Shown piece after piece: positions 10,450-21,988 of a stretch of DNA of 64,000 bases (the first letter of the stretch is position 1; every line of letters begins with the position of its first letter). The stretch lies in assembly GCA_914767715.1 (NCBI GenBank), contig OU612066.1, positions 4,965,001 to 5,029,000 on the forward strand, given 5' to 3'. A program made the translations under genes and the position numbers. The stretch comes from Membranipora membranacea (lineage: Eukaryota; Bryozoa; Gymnolaemata; Cheilostomatida; Membraniporidae). The notes under the pieces were generated by a model, which ran no database searches, had not been told where the DNA came from, and was given only the letters and a program-made list of their open reading frames with translations.

Positions 10450-11287
10450 GGTCCAGTCTAGTGCTTAGATCACTGCTGGCACTGTCATAATCAAACAAAA
10501 GAATAACTCACCAGAGCCCGCTACTTGCTGCCAGCTTTCAACTGGTGCGTTGTACCCTGCTCTGTGAGCGCAGCGTTTAGTCCGGCAGAATGCTAAACAA
10601 TAAAGCTAAGCACGACGTCGAGTCGAAAAGATTGTTGCCACATGGTTCATGGCATGCTACAAATGTTGAGCCCAATCCCAAAAAGTCCAGCACCAATAGA
10701 TGTTTCTATGAGCCATCGAACCGGGCAGGCCCTCCATCCTCAAATAAAAACAGTTAGTACAATTGGAAACTTTGAATGTGATGGAGAAGAATTATATGTT
10801 TGATAATAGATGGTAGAAATTTTGAAGATGGAGAAGCATAATTTTTGTGTCAAATAAAGTAACAAGTTAAAATGAGTCTAGATGAAAGACTTTAAACATG
10901 CAAAAGAAAAATAAGAGTTGCATGCACTTGTTTTGTTAATACTGCATCCAAGCATAAAACTACCTAAATTAATCACCATAATTGTCTACGGCCATTTCAC
11001 GTTGAAAACGCCAGTTCTCCTCCGATCACTGAAGCTAAGCAACGTCGAGTCCAGTTATTACTTGGATGGGTGACCGCCTGGGAATACTGAGTGCTGTAGA
11101 CTTTTGACTATTTTCCGTTTTTGCAACTTAAAGTCATGTTACATTGTTTGCCCTACCATCATTATGAGCTGCTTGAAGTGAATTTTTTTTGGGCTTAGTA
11201 CACCCCCCCCCCTTTCTACACCCCCCTCAATCATTCCCAAACGGCAGCATATGCAAGCTTGTTTCTGGCAACAAAAAAGAAGACAAA
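10450..11287 (+). repeat. Terminal, diverged 5S rDNA unit
   Basis: Matches the 5S repeat unit from GGTCCAGTCTAG through the structured block, the 5S orphon and the C-rich tract, to about ACAAAAAAGAAGAC near 11285, then stops. About 14 differences over the roughly 530 bp before the 5S gene show it has drifted from the homogeneous units on the other side of the LINE. Confidence 0.85.
10984..11103 (+). pseudogene. Diverged 5S rRNA orphon, copy 5
   Basis: Same 120-nt gene with about five substitutions relative to copies 1-3: in the 5' helix region (ATTTCACG), CTCCTCCG, GAGTCC, TTATTAC and ACTGAGTGC. The terminal helix and TTTT survive. It sits alone beyond the LINE at the right edge of the array. 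Edge copies escape homogenisation, so this is probably a pseudogene or relic, though transcription cannot be excluded. Confidence 0.8.
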
Positions 11288-12236
11288 AAGGCTTTGCTAC
11301 AAACATCCAAGTTCATAGCTTGCAAACGTATGCTGCGATTGGACAAAGCTTCTAAAATGACCTACTAAGGGGTCGATATGGGTAGCAAGTTGTCTTCAAT
11401 CCAGGGTAAGGTATACCAAGAACTAATGATTTTACCAGAGGACAAAAAAGCAAATGGCACACCCAAAGAAACTGTGTGATCCATTGCTTTTTTTCTATTT
11501 ACACAGATAGCAACAGGTCACTAGTTTTGTATTGAGCTCGCAAAAATGAAAATGAGCCACTGAAATTTCCCTAAATTCGGGTACGAGCCGGGTCGAGTCG
11601 AAAAGAGCGCGTGAAATCAATTTACATTACGACTTCATAAGTTGATGTCCTATACTGTCATGGTTTTACATCTAGGAAATTGCTTCTATCTCTACACTGA
11701 ATTATTTAGTCATTGTTATTGAATTATTATTATTATGATATTTAACAGTATCGAACCACAAAAATGATAAGCCCCTTATCCAGACAGGGCATTACTACAT
11801 ACATAATATGAACTTGAAACTAGAGATGGCAAATTGTCAGATTTTGGCAAGACGGGACAAGACCGAGATAGCATTTGAATCCGAGACGAGACCGGGACGA
11901 GACCGAGACGAGACCGAGACATATCGATGCCGATAAAACATTCTTCAGATATCATAATTTAAAAGAGTGATGGATACAGTAATCACTAGTGCCATTAGCT
12001 AACAGTACATGTTAAGTTTGATTCAATTTGTAATATATCATCTAGACATAATGAACTATGTTGAGACCAAGTTTCATCAATTTCTGTCAAGTATTTATCA
12101 AATTATAGATGTCTGAAGAAAGCTTTATGTAGTGTTGTAAGCCGTTCATAATAATGACAGCAAAAGCATGACTAATGCTATGTTTTATGATTGTATAGTC
12201 TCCATTTCCAATATCGGCAAATAATATCCATAGCAT
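11288..12236. other. Intergenic, no gene seen
   Basis: AT-rich sequence without a convincing exon. A GA/CG-rich low-complexity stretch of short GAGACGAGACCG-type repeats lies at about 11850-11925. Confidence 0.5.
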
Positions 12237-12310
12237 TGTGGTTTAGGTTGTGGACTGTTGGTCACAAGGTCTCAGATTCGAGTCCAGGTGTGGGCAGTAT
12301 TTTGACTATC
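12237..12310 (+). mobile_element. tRNA-derived SINE head, degenerate
   Basis: A possible A box (TAGCATTGTGGTTTAGG) is followed about 35 bp later by a good B box (GATTCGAGTCC). The segment does not fold into a full cloverleaf with a paired acceptor stem and has no T-run terminator just after it, so it looks like a SINE remnant and not a tRNA gene. Confidence 0.35.
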
Positions 12311-12659
12311 ACTAGTTGAGACCTGTGAAGATGCAGGCCTCTGACCCGACTTGACCCTAACATGACCACTGAAACCCGACCCTTTGACTCGACCCTGAAT
12401 AGAACTCTTACTACAGGTCACATTAATTGTACTCACAATTTTAAAATATGCTGTGATTATATTTATAAGTATTACTTTTTCTATATTTGAAAATTTTTTT
12501 TTTTTTATTCATATTATATGAATATGATGAGCAGCAGTTGTATCAAGGAGTATATAGTTGTATATAGTTGAAATTGAAATTAAATAGGACTACCACATGC
12601 TGGACCGGACAGCAGTGGGTATAAACATTTTTACAAGACAATTGGATTTAGAGCTTGAA

Positions 12660-13150
12660 ACTTGCTATTAGTCAACAGCTTGATCAAAAACAAGCTGCTT
12701 CATCTGTCACACGTTTCGAAACCCCAAATACGATTGAATTTGATAAAGGTATCAATAATAACCTGTATTGAGGACTGCAAAGCAATGATAAACACAGCTA
12801 TTACAGGATTCAGTATTGTTACATCACACACAATTATGACTACCCAAATACCAAAGCATGTTTTAAGCAGGCAGTTATTTATGATAAAGTTGTTTCCAAT
12901 TTGCATGATAGAAAAAATTCAATTGTTGATGGTGGAAAGGGTGCCTTGCATGATAGAAGGTAACTCCCATTCCTTGCTTTATGATGTCATAGTCTCCCGG
13001 ATATGCAATACAAGAAACAGTCATTTTATCATAAGTAACTGCCTGACTATAACTTGCTTCGGTCTTTGGGTAGTCTTTAAGTCCTTCTACATTCAATAGT
13101 AATACTCCATATACTGTCCCAAATTGGAATACTTCACTATCCAATTTCTA
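12660..13150. repeat. Degenerate foldback (inverted repeat) element
   Basis: The segment at about 12840-12895 reappears inverted at about 13020-13080. Translated, plus-strand residues NCLTITCFGLWVV match minus-strand NCLLKTCFGIWVV from the other arm, which shows the two arms are inverted copies. The arms are about 80-85% alike by eye and the outer limits are unclear. It is probably an old MITE or foldback element. Confidence 0.5.
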
Positions 13151-14290
13151 ATTTGAAAACTGATGTTGACATATTTTTATCTCAGATATTTTAACGCCCA
13201 TAACAGTTTCCATAGATGAGATAGACATTTCATACCTGACAAGTCTCCCAATTTGGTAGGGAGGCTCCCAGTTTTTAGGGGTAATTCCCATCCCCTCACT
13301 ATCTCCCTTTTTCCTGCACAAATTGCTTTTAAGAAGAACTCCAGAGTCCGCTGGTTATTATTAGCCATTTTAAGTTGGGTTAATAGACCGTTTTTTATTT
13401 CTAGATTAAATAGTTTTTATTGGGTTAATTTTTATGTGTTAGGACTCTGTCTCTCATTTAACAATAATAATACTATATATATAAATACTTTTACAAAATA
13501 TATATTATCTTCAAGTCTTCGAATTGATTATCCAATGCCATTTTACCTTCTTGAAAAATTGATTAACCAATTTTATTCTGCAAAACTGATAATCGATAGC
13601 CTTGTCAGATGCAACTTTTTTTTTTGAAAAAATGTGTTGTGCGTATTTTTATTGCTGTATACTTGTTTGCGGCGTTCGGTTTGCAACCTGATCCTTTTTT
13701 GACCCACAATTAGCAAATTTAGATCAACCTCTAGACCTGTAGGTATAACAGTTCCTGATGGCAGTAGCTGGTTAACATTTATTGGCCCGACATGACTAAG
13801 ATGATGTAAGATTACTGCAAGTCTGAGATATCGATCGATCTGAGTCAGCTAATAACTATATTTTAACAGTATAGTCATATGAGAATACAACAAGTGTGGA
13901 TGGGAAGTATAAAGTTATGTGATCTGCATTATTATAATCTCAGCTATGTGAAAGATATTTATGGGATGACTCAAATTTTTAGTAGTAAAGAATGATTAAC
14001 AATGAATATAAAAAGGGTATATGAACAAAATATGTATTTATAGAAAATATATTCATGAAAAATAATATGAACAAAATCACCAATTGCAGGCTCAGCGCAT
14101 CATCATCATCTGTCATTGATTTATATAAATGGAGTCATATACTTTAGAACTGCAATGTGTACAAAAATAACAGTTGTTGTCCTACTCAATTAATGCGCAA
14201 TTCCATGGCACAGCAAAATATGGTTGTACATGTATGGTGCATGCATGTATCATTGACTCATCATTTAGAATATTGGGCATGACAATTTTA
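13151..14290. other. Intergenic, no gene seen
   Basis: AT-rich, with short TA-repeats near 13470-13500. No exon-like open frame with splice signals and no recognisable repeat family. Confidence 0.45.
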
Positions 14291-14291
14291 A

Positions 14292-14493
14292 TTTAGAGCA
14301 GTCGGTTAGTGCAATTTTGGAACCTCACAGGGTGTGTAGCATATATGAGAGTGAGACAGGTCACACCAAATATGGCAGGCAAGAACAAGCTGACCCTGAA
14401 TTTTGCACATTTTAATGAGAGAGCGCAGAAGATTGTTGCCCTGACTGCAATAGAAAAACCCTTCTGAGAAAAATTGGCAGTCACCGCTCTAAA
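14292..14493. mobile_element. Small TIR element (MITE-like)
   Basis: Begins TTTAGAGCAGT and ends inverted as ACCGCTCTAAA. The inverted ends of about 25 bp match imperfectly and enclose about 200 bp with no coding potential. The size and ends fit a MITE, but the target duplication is not clear. Confidence 0.4.
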
Positions 14494-15011
14494 AAATCAA
14501 AGTACATGCCTAATTTCAATATTTCAAATAATATGTCAAAGATGCATGCACTGGCCGTGCGCAGCCAGTTTTGTTGTAAGATGCATTTACGGAATAATTA
14601 AGAAGGACATTTTTAGCACTGCCATTGTCTAATATAAAGGATAATAATTATATTTTTTATAAACATAAAAAGGCCCACAGCTTTCTTCTCCTGGCTTGGC
14701 GTGACATATTTTTACGTGCTGTTATGGGTGCAGTCTTGAATCCTTTGAGGTCAGGTGAAGGTGGGTGCAATTATTCTTCTTTGCAGTAAAAATATGATGC
14801 AATTTTACCTTATTGGGGGTATAATACTCTTCACATGTAAAAATTAAACTAGTTAAACTAACAATGATCCTGTTGAAAGGTTGGTCATTGTCATAATATA
14901 TATCCTGATTCTGATAATAGTAATGAGTAGGGAAAGAATCAAATAACAGTATCAAAATGCAATGGCAGCGGTTTTCTATAATGTAAAGGTGTAGCTAGAC
15001 AGGCCCAGAGA

Positions 15012-18000
15012 TTAGTATTTGTATTTAATGATGTATTCCGGGTAGGCTGAATCATCATGAAAAACACAAAATCTCTGAGGGTTTCTCAAGCTATCGACAA
15101 CACAATCATACTGTTCGGTGGCTGATCCTGGCTTATATGGTGCAGACTTCATTCCTTTGCTCCCAAGGCAATATTCACCGGTAAGAACTCTGACCTGGAT
15201 CATGTAACGTTCCCCTGCAGTGTTCGGTTGGGAGAATCTGTCCTGTGAGGAATATTCTACAGTTGATGCGAAATAGGAACCTCTACCGAGATATGCACCT
15301 GTAGGAAAGAAGATAACTGATAGGTTGTGACCTTGACCTTGACAAGACGTGAAATTATCCAGGCCTAAACTGTGGAAAAGCACAGGTAAAATACAGGACA
15401 ATTCATTGAACTAATAGATATGATACACGTTAAAGTAGGTATTAGGGTTTCACTTTAACATACCCGTGTTTGCTATTTTCTAATGGTTGACAATTGAATA
15501 ACACAAACCACTAACCATTTTCATCTCCAGCTAAACCGCGATCAAATTTAGAGCATGTTATCTTTTTCACTGCCTCTTCTTTAGCTCCATGCCACAATGG
15601 TGCTGTCTCGACCTGATCCTCTGATTTAGCCAGGTTTCTAGCTACACACTGCCTTCTCACCTCATATAAGAAGTATGTCTGAGGGTTTTGCACCCTTTTT
15701 ATCTGCAGGTAAGAAAAAAATGCTAATTAGCAGTTGTGGATCAATCATGGCGTTATATCAACCACTTGCACACGGAATTAAGCACCAACAAAAAAAAAAG
15801 ACTTGCAAGGATAGCTGCTTTATCGGTTAAAAAAAGTGGTATATGCATATGGTACATGCCAACTAATGCTATTCATAGAATCTACCTTGAAATGCTTTGA
15901 TTTTGTTGAATTAAATGTGGATATCTTGCACAACTGTGGCAACTTCAACTGTACAACTCTACAACTCTACAATGGTTTGGGCTGAAGGTAGTTTTTGATG
16001 AAATCGTTGATGTAGTATGAACAATTTTCCATTATTGCGGCTTTGTGAGAACCCTTATAAATTAATTGAATGAGTAAACTGAAGAATGAGAGATAACTTG
16101 GGATTTCTTACGTTTATAATAGCAGCATTGCTTCGGTTGAGTGTTTTGAAAAAGTCAGTTTCGACGTCGTGCCATTCTGTAGAGCCTTTGAGTACAAATG
16201 GCTCAGTATATGTATCGACTGGTTTCTCCCATGTCATAGGTAAATCTGCACAGATTCCAGAAATTGTCAATAACACCTGACGATGTAACACTGATCATCA
16301 AGCCAGCAAGCTACTATTCACAAACCTGTATCTCCAGTCTGACATCAAAGGTACCATTTCATCATACAAATGCTCAAAAGTTCGTGGCTTCAGGGATGAA
16401 CTAGACAGAAGTGCCAAGAACGGGTGTGTTTGCCAGTTTTGTAGAGTAAGCCCCTCTTGGATAAGTTGCAACAGCTTTTAATCACTTGTATCAAGCATTC
16501 ATTAATAAACCTTAATTTATCCAAATCAATCGATCCTTATGGTTTGAATCGAGTACTTACCGATTTCCATTTTTGTACCATTTGTTGCCCGAAGTGGACG
16601 GGGTATCACTGGATCCTTAACTGATGGCTCAAGTTGAAGAATATCTAATAGTGTGTTGATAGTTTCCTCAAACTTCTGCATAACGTAAATACACAGATTT
16701 GATTTTAATGATAAAAAGAGCTTTGCATGACAGTGTGACATGAAGCAAATAATCCATTTCTGTTAGCATTGACCTATTTGGTGCAAGAATCAGATTACCC
16801 AACAAAAAAGTTATCTTTTCGATCAAAAATACAAAACTAATCCCCCTCATTGTCGTACATCTAAGATTATTAAAGTCAATCACAAACTGGACATAAATCA
16901 GAAATCCATCAACCAATACCAACCTTGACTGTTTTGTTGTCTTGGTCATATGCCACCACATATATGTTCTTCAGTGTACTATCTGGATATTTACTGCCAT
17001 GTTGTGTGACCGCCTTGATGAAACAGATAGCTACACGATCAGCAGGATACTGAAGACGGCCCGTCCCGAGAGCACAAAAGGCCATAGTGTCAGCATTCAG
17101 TGAATCGGCCTCATCCATACATGCTCCAACGATGTCAACAAGTTTCTGCGATGAAAGATATTAACAGTAAGAGTAAGCTATTTAATTTGCCAACTAGCTG
17201 ATGGTGTTAATAATAGAAAGGATATCTACCGGCTTATATCATTATCATATTGTACATCATACACTCAGCAAATAAATGATAAAATAGAGTTCACCTTTTC
17301 ACTGATGTCTTTCTTCCACGGCGGACAATTGACATGGAGCACATTATCACAGTCAAGTCCATATCCGTCAGTAGCAATGACATCACCAACATTGAGAGGG
17401 GCTTTTCTGGTGCACTCTGACTGGAGAGCATAACCAGCCTTGTTTAGCAAGGCCGTTGACACTTTACCGTCCTTCAGGGACATTTGGTAGCCAGTTGAGT
17501 TAACGATCACATCAGCCTTGAAAGATTTCAATTATAATTTACCTTTGGGTATATGCTAAGTATTATATGATCAGAAGTTAATGTGTATGTTAAAACGGTT
17601 TTGATACTGATGAAGCACATTGCACATGACCCATTTATAACAGAAACAATAGGAAAAGAGTAGGCAAGTAAATCAGGAACCTTTATCAATCTGAGGACTA
17701 ATGCTGTTCAGGGTTAACACCACGACAATTGTTGTCACCGCTGATATGAATTCAGACGAGTTAATGCATATATATCATAATACCCTTGTCGCTGCTAGGT
17801 CACCCTTTATGAACTTCAACTTAGCAGGAATTTCAAGCCTCTCTTCAGTTGGTGGATGTGTAACCATCAATGTCCTTAGATCAAAGTCCTTCAACAAAAG
17901 TAAGCAACAAAACATTCAAAACTTATGGCAGAACAAAAGGTTCAGTACAGTATGTAGCAAGATCAGGGTAACAATGAGTTGAGAATTTTACAAAACAACC

Positions 18001-20866
18001 ATGGCATTGATTTCATTGATATCATACCTGTAATTGAGAAGGTTTAAGGCTTGGTTTGTGCAGATACAGTTTGATTACTCCCAACGATGTATTGGGGTTA
18101 CTCTCAGCAAACACTTTGGCTGCCTGGAGCAAGGTCTCAGCAACTTTTTTTGATGGATAGCCTTTAACTCCCATGCCAACAGCAGGTAGGGCTATCGACG
18201 TAGCCTTAGTTGCTGAGGCTTTGTTCAAACATTCAGTGAGGATCTCCAAAAGTTTCTGTAAAAGAGGAGATATTGACAGCCTTTTTAAAGAGTAAGCTTC
18301 ATTAATTTGACAATAAAAAGCCCCATTATACCAGGACACAAGGGTACGCTCTTTGATAGCAGGCTACCTGGTTCCTCGACTTATTTTGTATGCATCCATG
18401 TATCAACTCTCTCAAACCAAGCCCTGCCTTTGCCTTATAAATACTCATATCAGTAGATGCTGTCTGCAGATGTTATCTTTTCTAAAAAGAATTTGCGAAA
18501 CTTTTAAATGTTTCCAATCAAAATATATTATTCTATTGCCTAATGTATTTCAATAGTCATACCTGACAGTCTGCATCATGTCGATAGTAATGAGAATTGC
18601 AATGTATTATATGGGCACAATGCATATCAAAGCCGCTTGTGACAACAGCAGTGCCTTCATTAAGAGGAGTGAGTGCTTCACATGCCTCCGCTAGTTTTGG
18701 ACCTGCTTTTCCTGCAATTGCCTTGGCCACAGAAACTTTCAAATTGATGGAAACTCCTGTGGAATTCACCACTACATCCTCCTGCAAGATATTATGGATA
18801 ACCATGAATATAACATAAAAGATAGAAATTGAACTGATGTACTGTAGGTCATAAATTTACACAAATACCTTCAAGATCAGAGGCTTGATTATCATTTGAT
18901 GTTAATGTAATCCTATTGGTACATGACATTGCAATATATCTGCTTAATAGAATTGCGTTTTCAAAGACGAAGTTTACGGATTACTTATTTTTATTGATCG
19001 CATTTAGGTGACAATGTATGGAATACCAACAGCTTCATTCTTATAGTGTGAGTTTATTTTTAAACAGGTCTTAAAGACTTAGTTTGAGGCTGCTATTTTG
19101 TATCACATCTGAATCTCCATATTTTATTCTATCATGTGAGCAATTTCCAGCTTTAAAATCCAAATATTGTTATAAGTTATTGACTCTCAAACTTCCAAAG
19201 TGACGGCAGTCTATTGGAATTAAGAATCAGCTGGCACACTGTGTGGGACGTCACAATGCGCCATACTTAATATGATATACTAATAGATAGGATGATGATC
19301 AAAATGTTCAGGGATATAGATGGTCTTGAACCCAGGTCCAAATGGCCATGCAGGCAACGCCGCTAACGCTGATCTATATTGTCTACAGGCTCACAGAGCT
19401 TGACCTGTGGTGCGATGGTAGCGTCATTGCCTGCAGGTATGTAAGACCCAGGTTTGAGTCCCACCTAGGTCTGAATTTTGATCATCTTCTTATCTGTGTG
19501 ATTATTAGTGTTATAACCATAAACTTAATAAGTCTATGGTAATAACTCATAATAAGTATGATGCGTTGTGACTCCCACACTGTGTGCCCGCTGATTCCCA
19601 ATGCCAATTTGAAGGTGGTCACCCTGGAAGTTTGAGAGGCCATAACTTCCTCAATATCTGGATTCTAAAGCTGGAAATTGCTCACATGATAGAATAGAAT
19701 ATGGAGAATAAGATGTGATACAAAATAGCAGCCTCAAACTAAAGGTGCGTTTACATTGTCAACTAATCATAATTGAACAACACCGACATACCATAACTGT
19801 CGGCAGTAAATGTCGGTGTAATATAGGTTATAACGATTTTGCTTTTACACTAGATTTGTCGGTCTAACAATTCTACCCTGAATTATCAATCAAGCAACTA
19901 TATTGACCAATCAGCTACAATTTTGCCACAATATTACCCCTGTACAATAGCTACAGCTAATAATATCTGTGTTTTAATTGGCTATGTATCAATGGAATCG
20001 GACCCTGTGTCGTTCATTCTGTGACATGATCACAAAGCAACGATTTCATTAAACTCCGATTAGTCTGCACACACAATGTTTACATTAGATGATTTATCTG
20101 TGTTAAATGTCGGTGTTGTTTAAATAGGCAGATTAGTTGACAATGTAAACACAGCTTAAGTCTTTAAAAGATGTCTGCTCAAAGAACACTATTAATTCTG
20201 CCTTTGCCGGTGGCAGACCAGAATGAAATCAGCGGCTCATGTTTTTTTCCCGTTTGAATAGTAAAGAGCTGAATAAAATATCATTTTGTGAAAACCAAAT
20301 CTGTGAGCAGGCAGTAGAAGACCTCTATCTATCCCTTCACAATATGGATATTTCTGTGAAGCCTCATACACAAGACATGAACAAGCATTACCTGTGAGTC
20401 AGCGAGGTTCGAGAATGTGATATCAAGCTTCACACGATTAGCTATAAGAACGTGATCTCTTGTAACATCACTGATCGCTGCTTTTGAAATATGACTCCAG
20501 TTAGCTAGGGGTGAAAATAAAAAGGTTGATTGCCTGGAAGGAAAAAGGACAAATGTTGTCCAACAAGCAGGGGTTATGGTAAGGCGAAACAACACTGTAT
20601 GTATTTCTTGTTCTCAGAGAGATATGGCTTGAACAATGTACGACAACTTCATATGAGTTTCACTTACCCATTTCACTTGAGAATGAAGTGGCAATGAAAA
20701 GAGACTGATCCTGATACTGACAGGAAATTGATCAGTGAGATCAGCTGATGCTGCTAAATAAAACCAAGCGTTGTAACATGGAGCATAAGAATATTTCATC
20801 GATATTATGGCCATATCGCTTTGGCTACAAAAGCTAAGTCCCACCTTGTTGACCCAAGCTTTCCAT
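15012..20866 (-). CDS. Macro-macro-PARP ADP-ribosyltransferase (PARP14/15-like), 11 exons
   Basis: Exons (minus, 5' to 3'): 20845-20866, 20392-20504, 18563-18781, 18028-18255, 17784-17888, 17295-17516, 16924-17145, 16561-16675, 16112-16245, 15516-15702, 15012-15298. They close in frame at 617 residues. Macrodomain 1 is encoded at 18781-18028 (VVVNSTG, then ALPAVGMGVKGYP) and macrodomain 2 at 17516-16924 (VIVNSTG, then FCALGTGRLQYP). A linker follows, then the PARP catalytic domain from 16245: catalytic His in APLWHGA, Tyr in GRGSYFAS and YPEYI near the C-terminus. Macrodomains bind or hydrolyse ADP-ribose and the PARP domain transfers it, so the protein probably acts in antiviral or stress ADP-ribosylation, as PARP14 does in vertebrates (inference). 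The short first exon (MESLGQQ) is the least certain part. A paralogue lies at 33508-40843. Confidence 0.85.
19069..20171. mobile_element. Foldback element with tRNA-like arms, split by a nested MITE
   Basis: The left arm starts about 19069 (CTTAAAGACTTAGTTTGAGG) and runs to about 19370. The right arm is its inverted copy from about 19400 to 19742, resuming at 20157-20171 after an insertion. Both arms contain the same tRNA-like part. The right arm reads GTGGTGCGATGGTAGCG (A-box-like) and GGTTTGAGTCC (B box) near 19408-19460, and the left arm has it inverted near 19340-19365. Arms match at roughly 80%. It lies in the first-to-third exon region of the PARP gene. Confidence 0.7.
19743..20156. mobile_element. 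Harbinger-like MITE (414 bp), TAA target duplication
   Basis: Terminal inverted repeats of about 23 bp: AGGTGCGTTTACATTGTC at the left, and the inverse of GACAATGTAAACACAGCT at the right. It is flanked by TAA on both sides (19740-19742 and 20157-20159). Removing the element and one TAA restores the right arm of the host foldback element exactly, so the insertion is precise. A 3-bp TWA duplication is typical of PIF/Harbinger elements. There is no coding capacity. Subterminal ACACCGACAT repeats are also inverted. Confidence 0.75.
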
Positions 20867-21988
20867 GGTTATAGACACAAACGTATCCATATTTATCACA
20901 GTTATGGCAGTCAGTATGATGTCAGTATGTGAGCACAGAGTTTGGTAGCAAATGAGAGCTCAATAAGTGTGTCTGTCAAGTCTATATACAGCCTGATCTA
21001 CAGTGATGCTTTGATGGCGCAGCGGCTTGTTTGGCACGGCACAGAGGTGTTCTCAGTTCAGAGGTAAGTCTATGATAACTTGTGGTACAAAAGCCCATTA
21101 AACTGTTAATTGTGGCAGGATACAAACCCATGATCACAAATGGAGTTGGAGGACAGGCAACAAAGCTCAATCCTACTCCTGATTGGAATTGTGACAGTCC
21201 TACTAGTATAAGTAAAATATCAGTGTGACTTACCAGAATGTGTTGTAGACCACTGGATACTGACAAGGAGTTACTGTGGGTTTTGAAAGCCAAGACAAGT
21301 TGTATGCTAAAACATTTTAGTACATGAAGCTGTGCACCTGACTTTCAACGGTATGGGCTTTTTTACTAATACTACTGCCCTGCACTGAATCTTATCAATC
21401 CTGCGTACGAGATATTGATGTGAAACTCATTTTTGGATTTTCCAAATTTTGGGATTCCCCTAAACCAATTCGCAGCTAGCAAATATAAGTCTCGCATGAA
21501 CAATATCACATTCAATACTAATCAATTGAACACTCATAGAATAAACTCATAAAAGGCACTTAATATGCATTCAGTATTGATAATGATAATGGCAATACAA
21601 AGTTCTGACTACGTGTGGTATTAATGAGGCGATATAAACCGGAATATGGATAAGACAGGGTAATATGTTATTCACATAAAATACAAGTAAGAAGCAAAAG
21701 CAAAAGTATTGAAATAGGACATGTTTGGCGATCCAAAAGGGGTTTGAACCAAGTGATATGCACCGATTTTAAAGATATAAATTTTATTGAAACAAAATTA
21801 TAACTCATTTATTTAATTAGTCAGTTAGTTAGTTTGGTAGGTGGAGGATACGAGATTGGAGTCAATCGCCTGTTCACACCCGTTATCACCGCCACCAGAG
21901 TCATGTTGTATATTGCTATGTGGCCCCAAAGGCCAGTTGAATTTTGGTTCATCTCCTAATGGTATGCACAACCAACCATAAAAAATAC
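20867..21988. other. Upstream region of the macro-macro-PARP gene; no other gene seen
   Basis: Lies between the proposed first coding exon of the minus-strand PARP gene and the end of the Ngaro element, so it should hold that gene's promoter and 5' UTR. No clear TATA box or additional coding exon was recognised. Confidence 0.4.
20960..21060 (+). mobile_element. Possible SINE fragment (A-box-like)
   Basis: GATGGCGCAGCGGCTTG at about 21007 resembles the A box of a tRNA-derived SINE. No clear B box follows. Weak. Confidence 0.2.

Noticed and set aside
12875-13144. Minus-strand frame with a plausible-looking peptide
   Set aside because: No start or splice context and it overlaps the inverted repeat arms.
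19408-19470. A tRNA gene
   Set aside because: A and B boxes are present but there is no cloverleaf with a paired acceptor stem, and it lies inside an inverted repeat element.
20669-20754. Additional exon of the 2-macrodomain PARP gene
   Set aside because: Splice sites look fine, but the phase does not fit the following exon and there is no similarity to the paralogue.
20867-21988. Truncation of the first PARP gene by the Ngaro insertion
   Set aside because: A 22-nt first exon with ATG at 20866 and matching phase gives a closed reading frame, so there is no need to assume lost exons.
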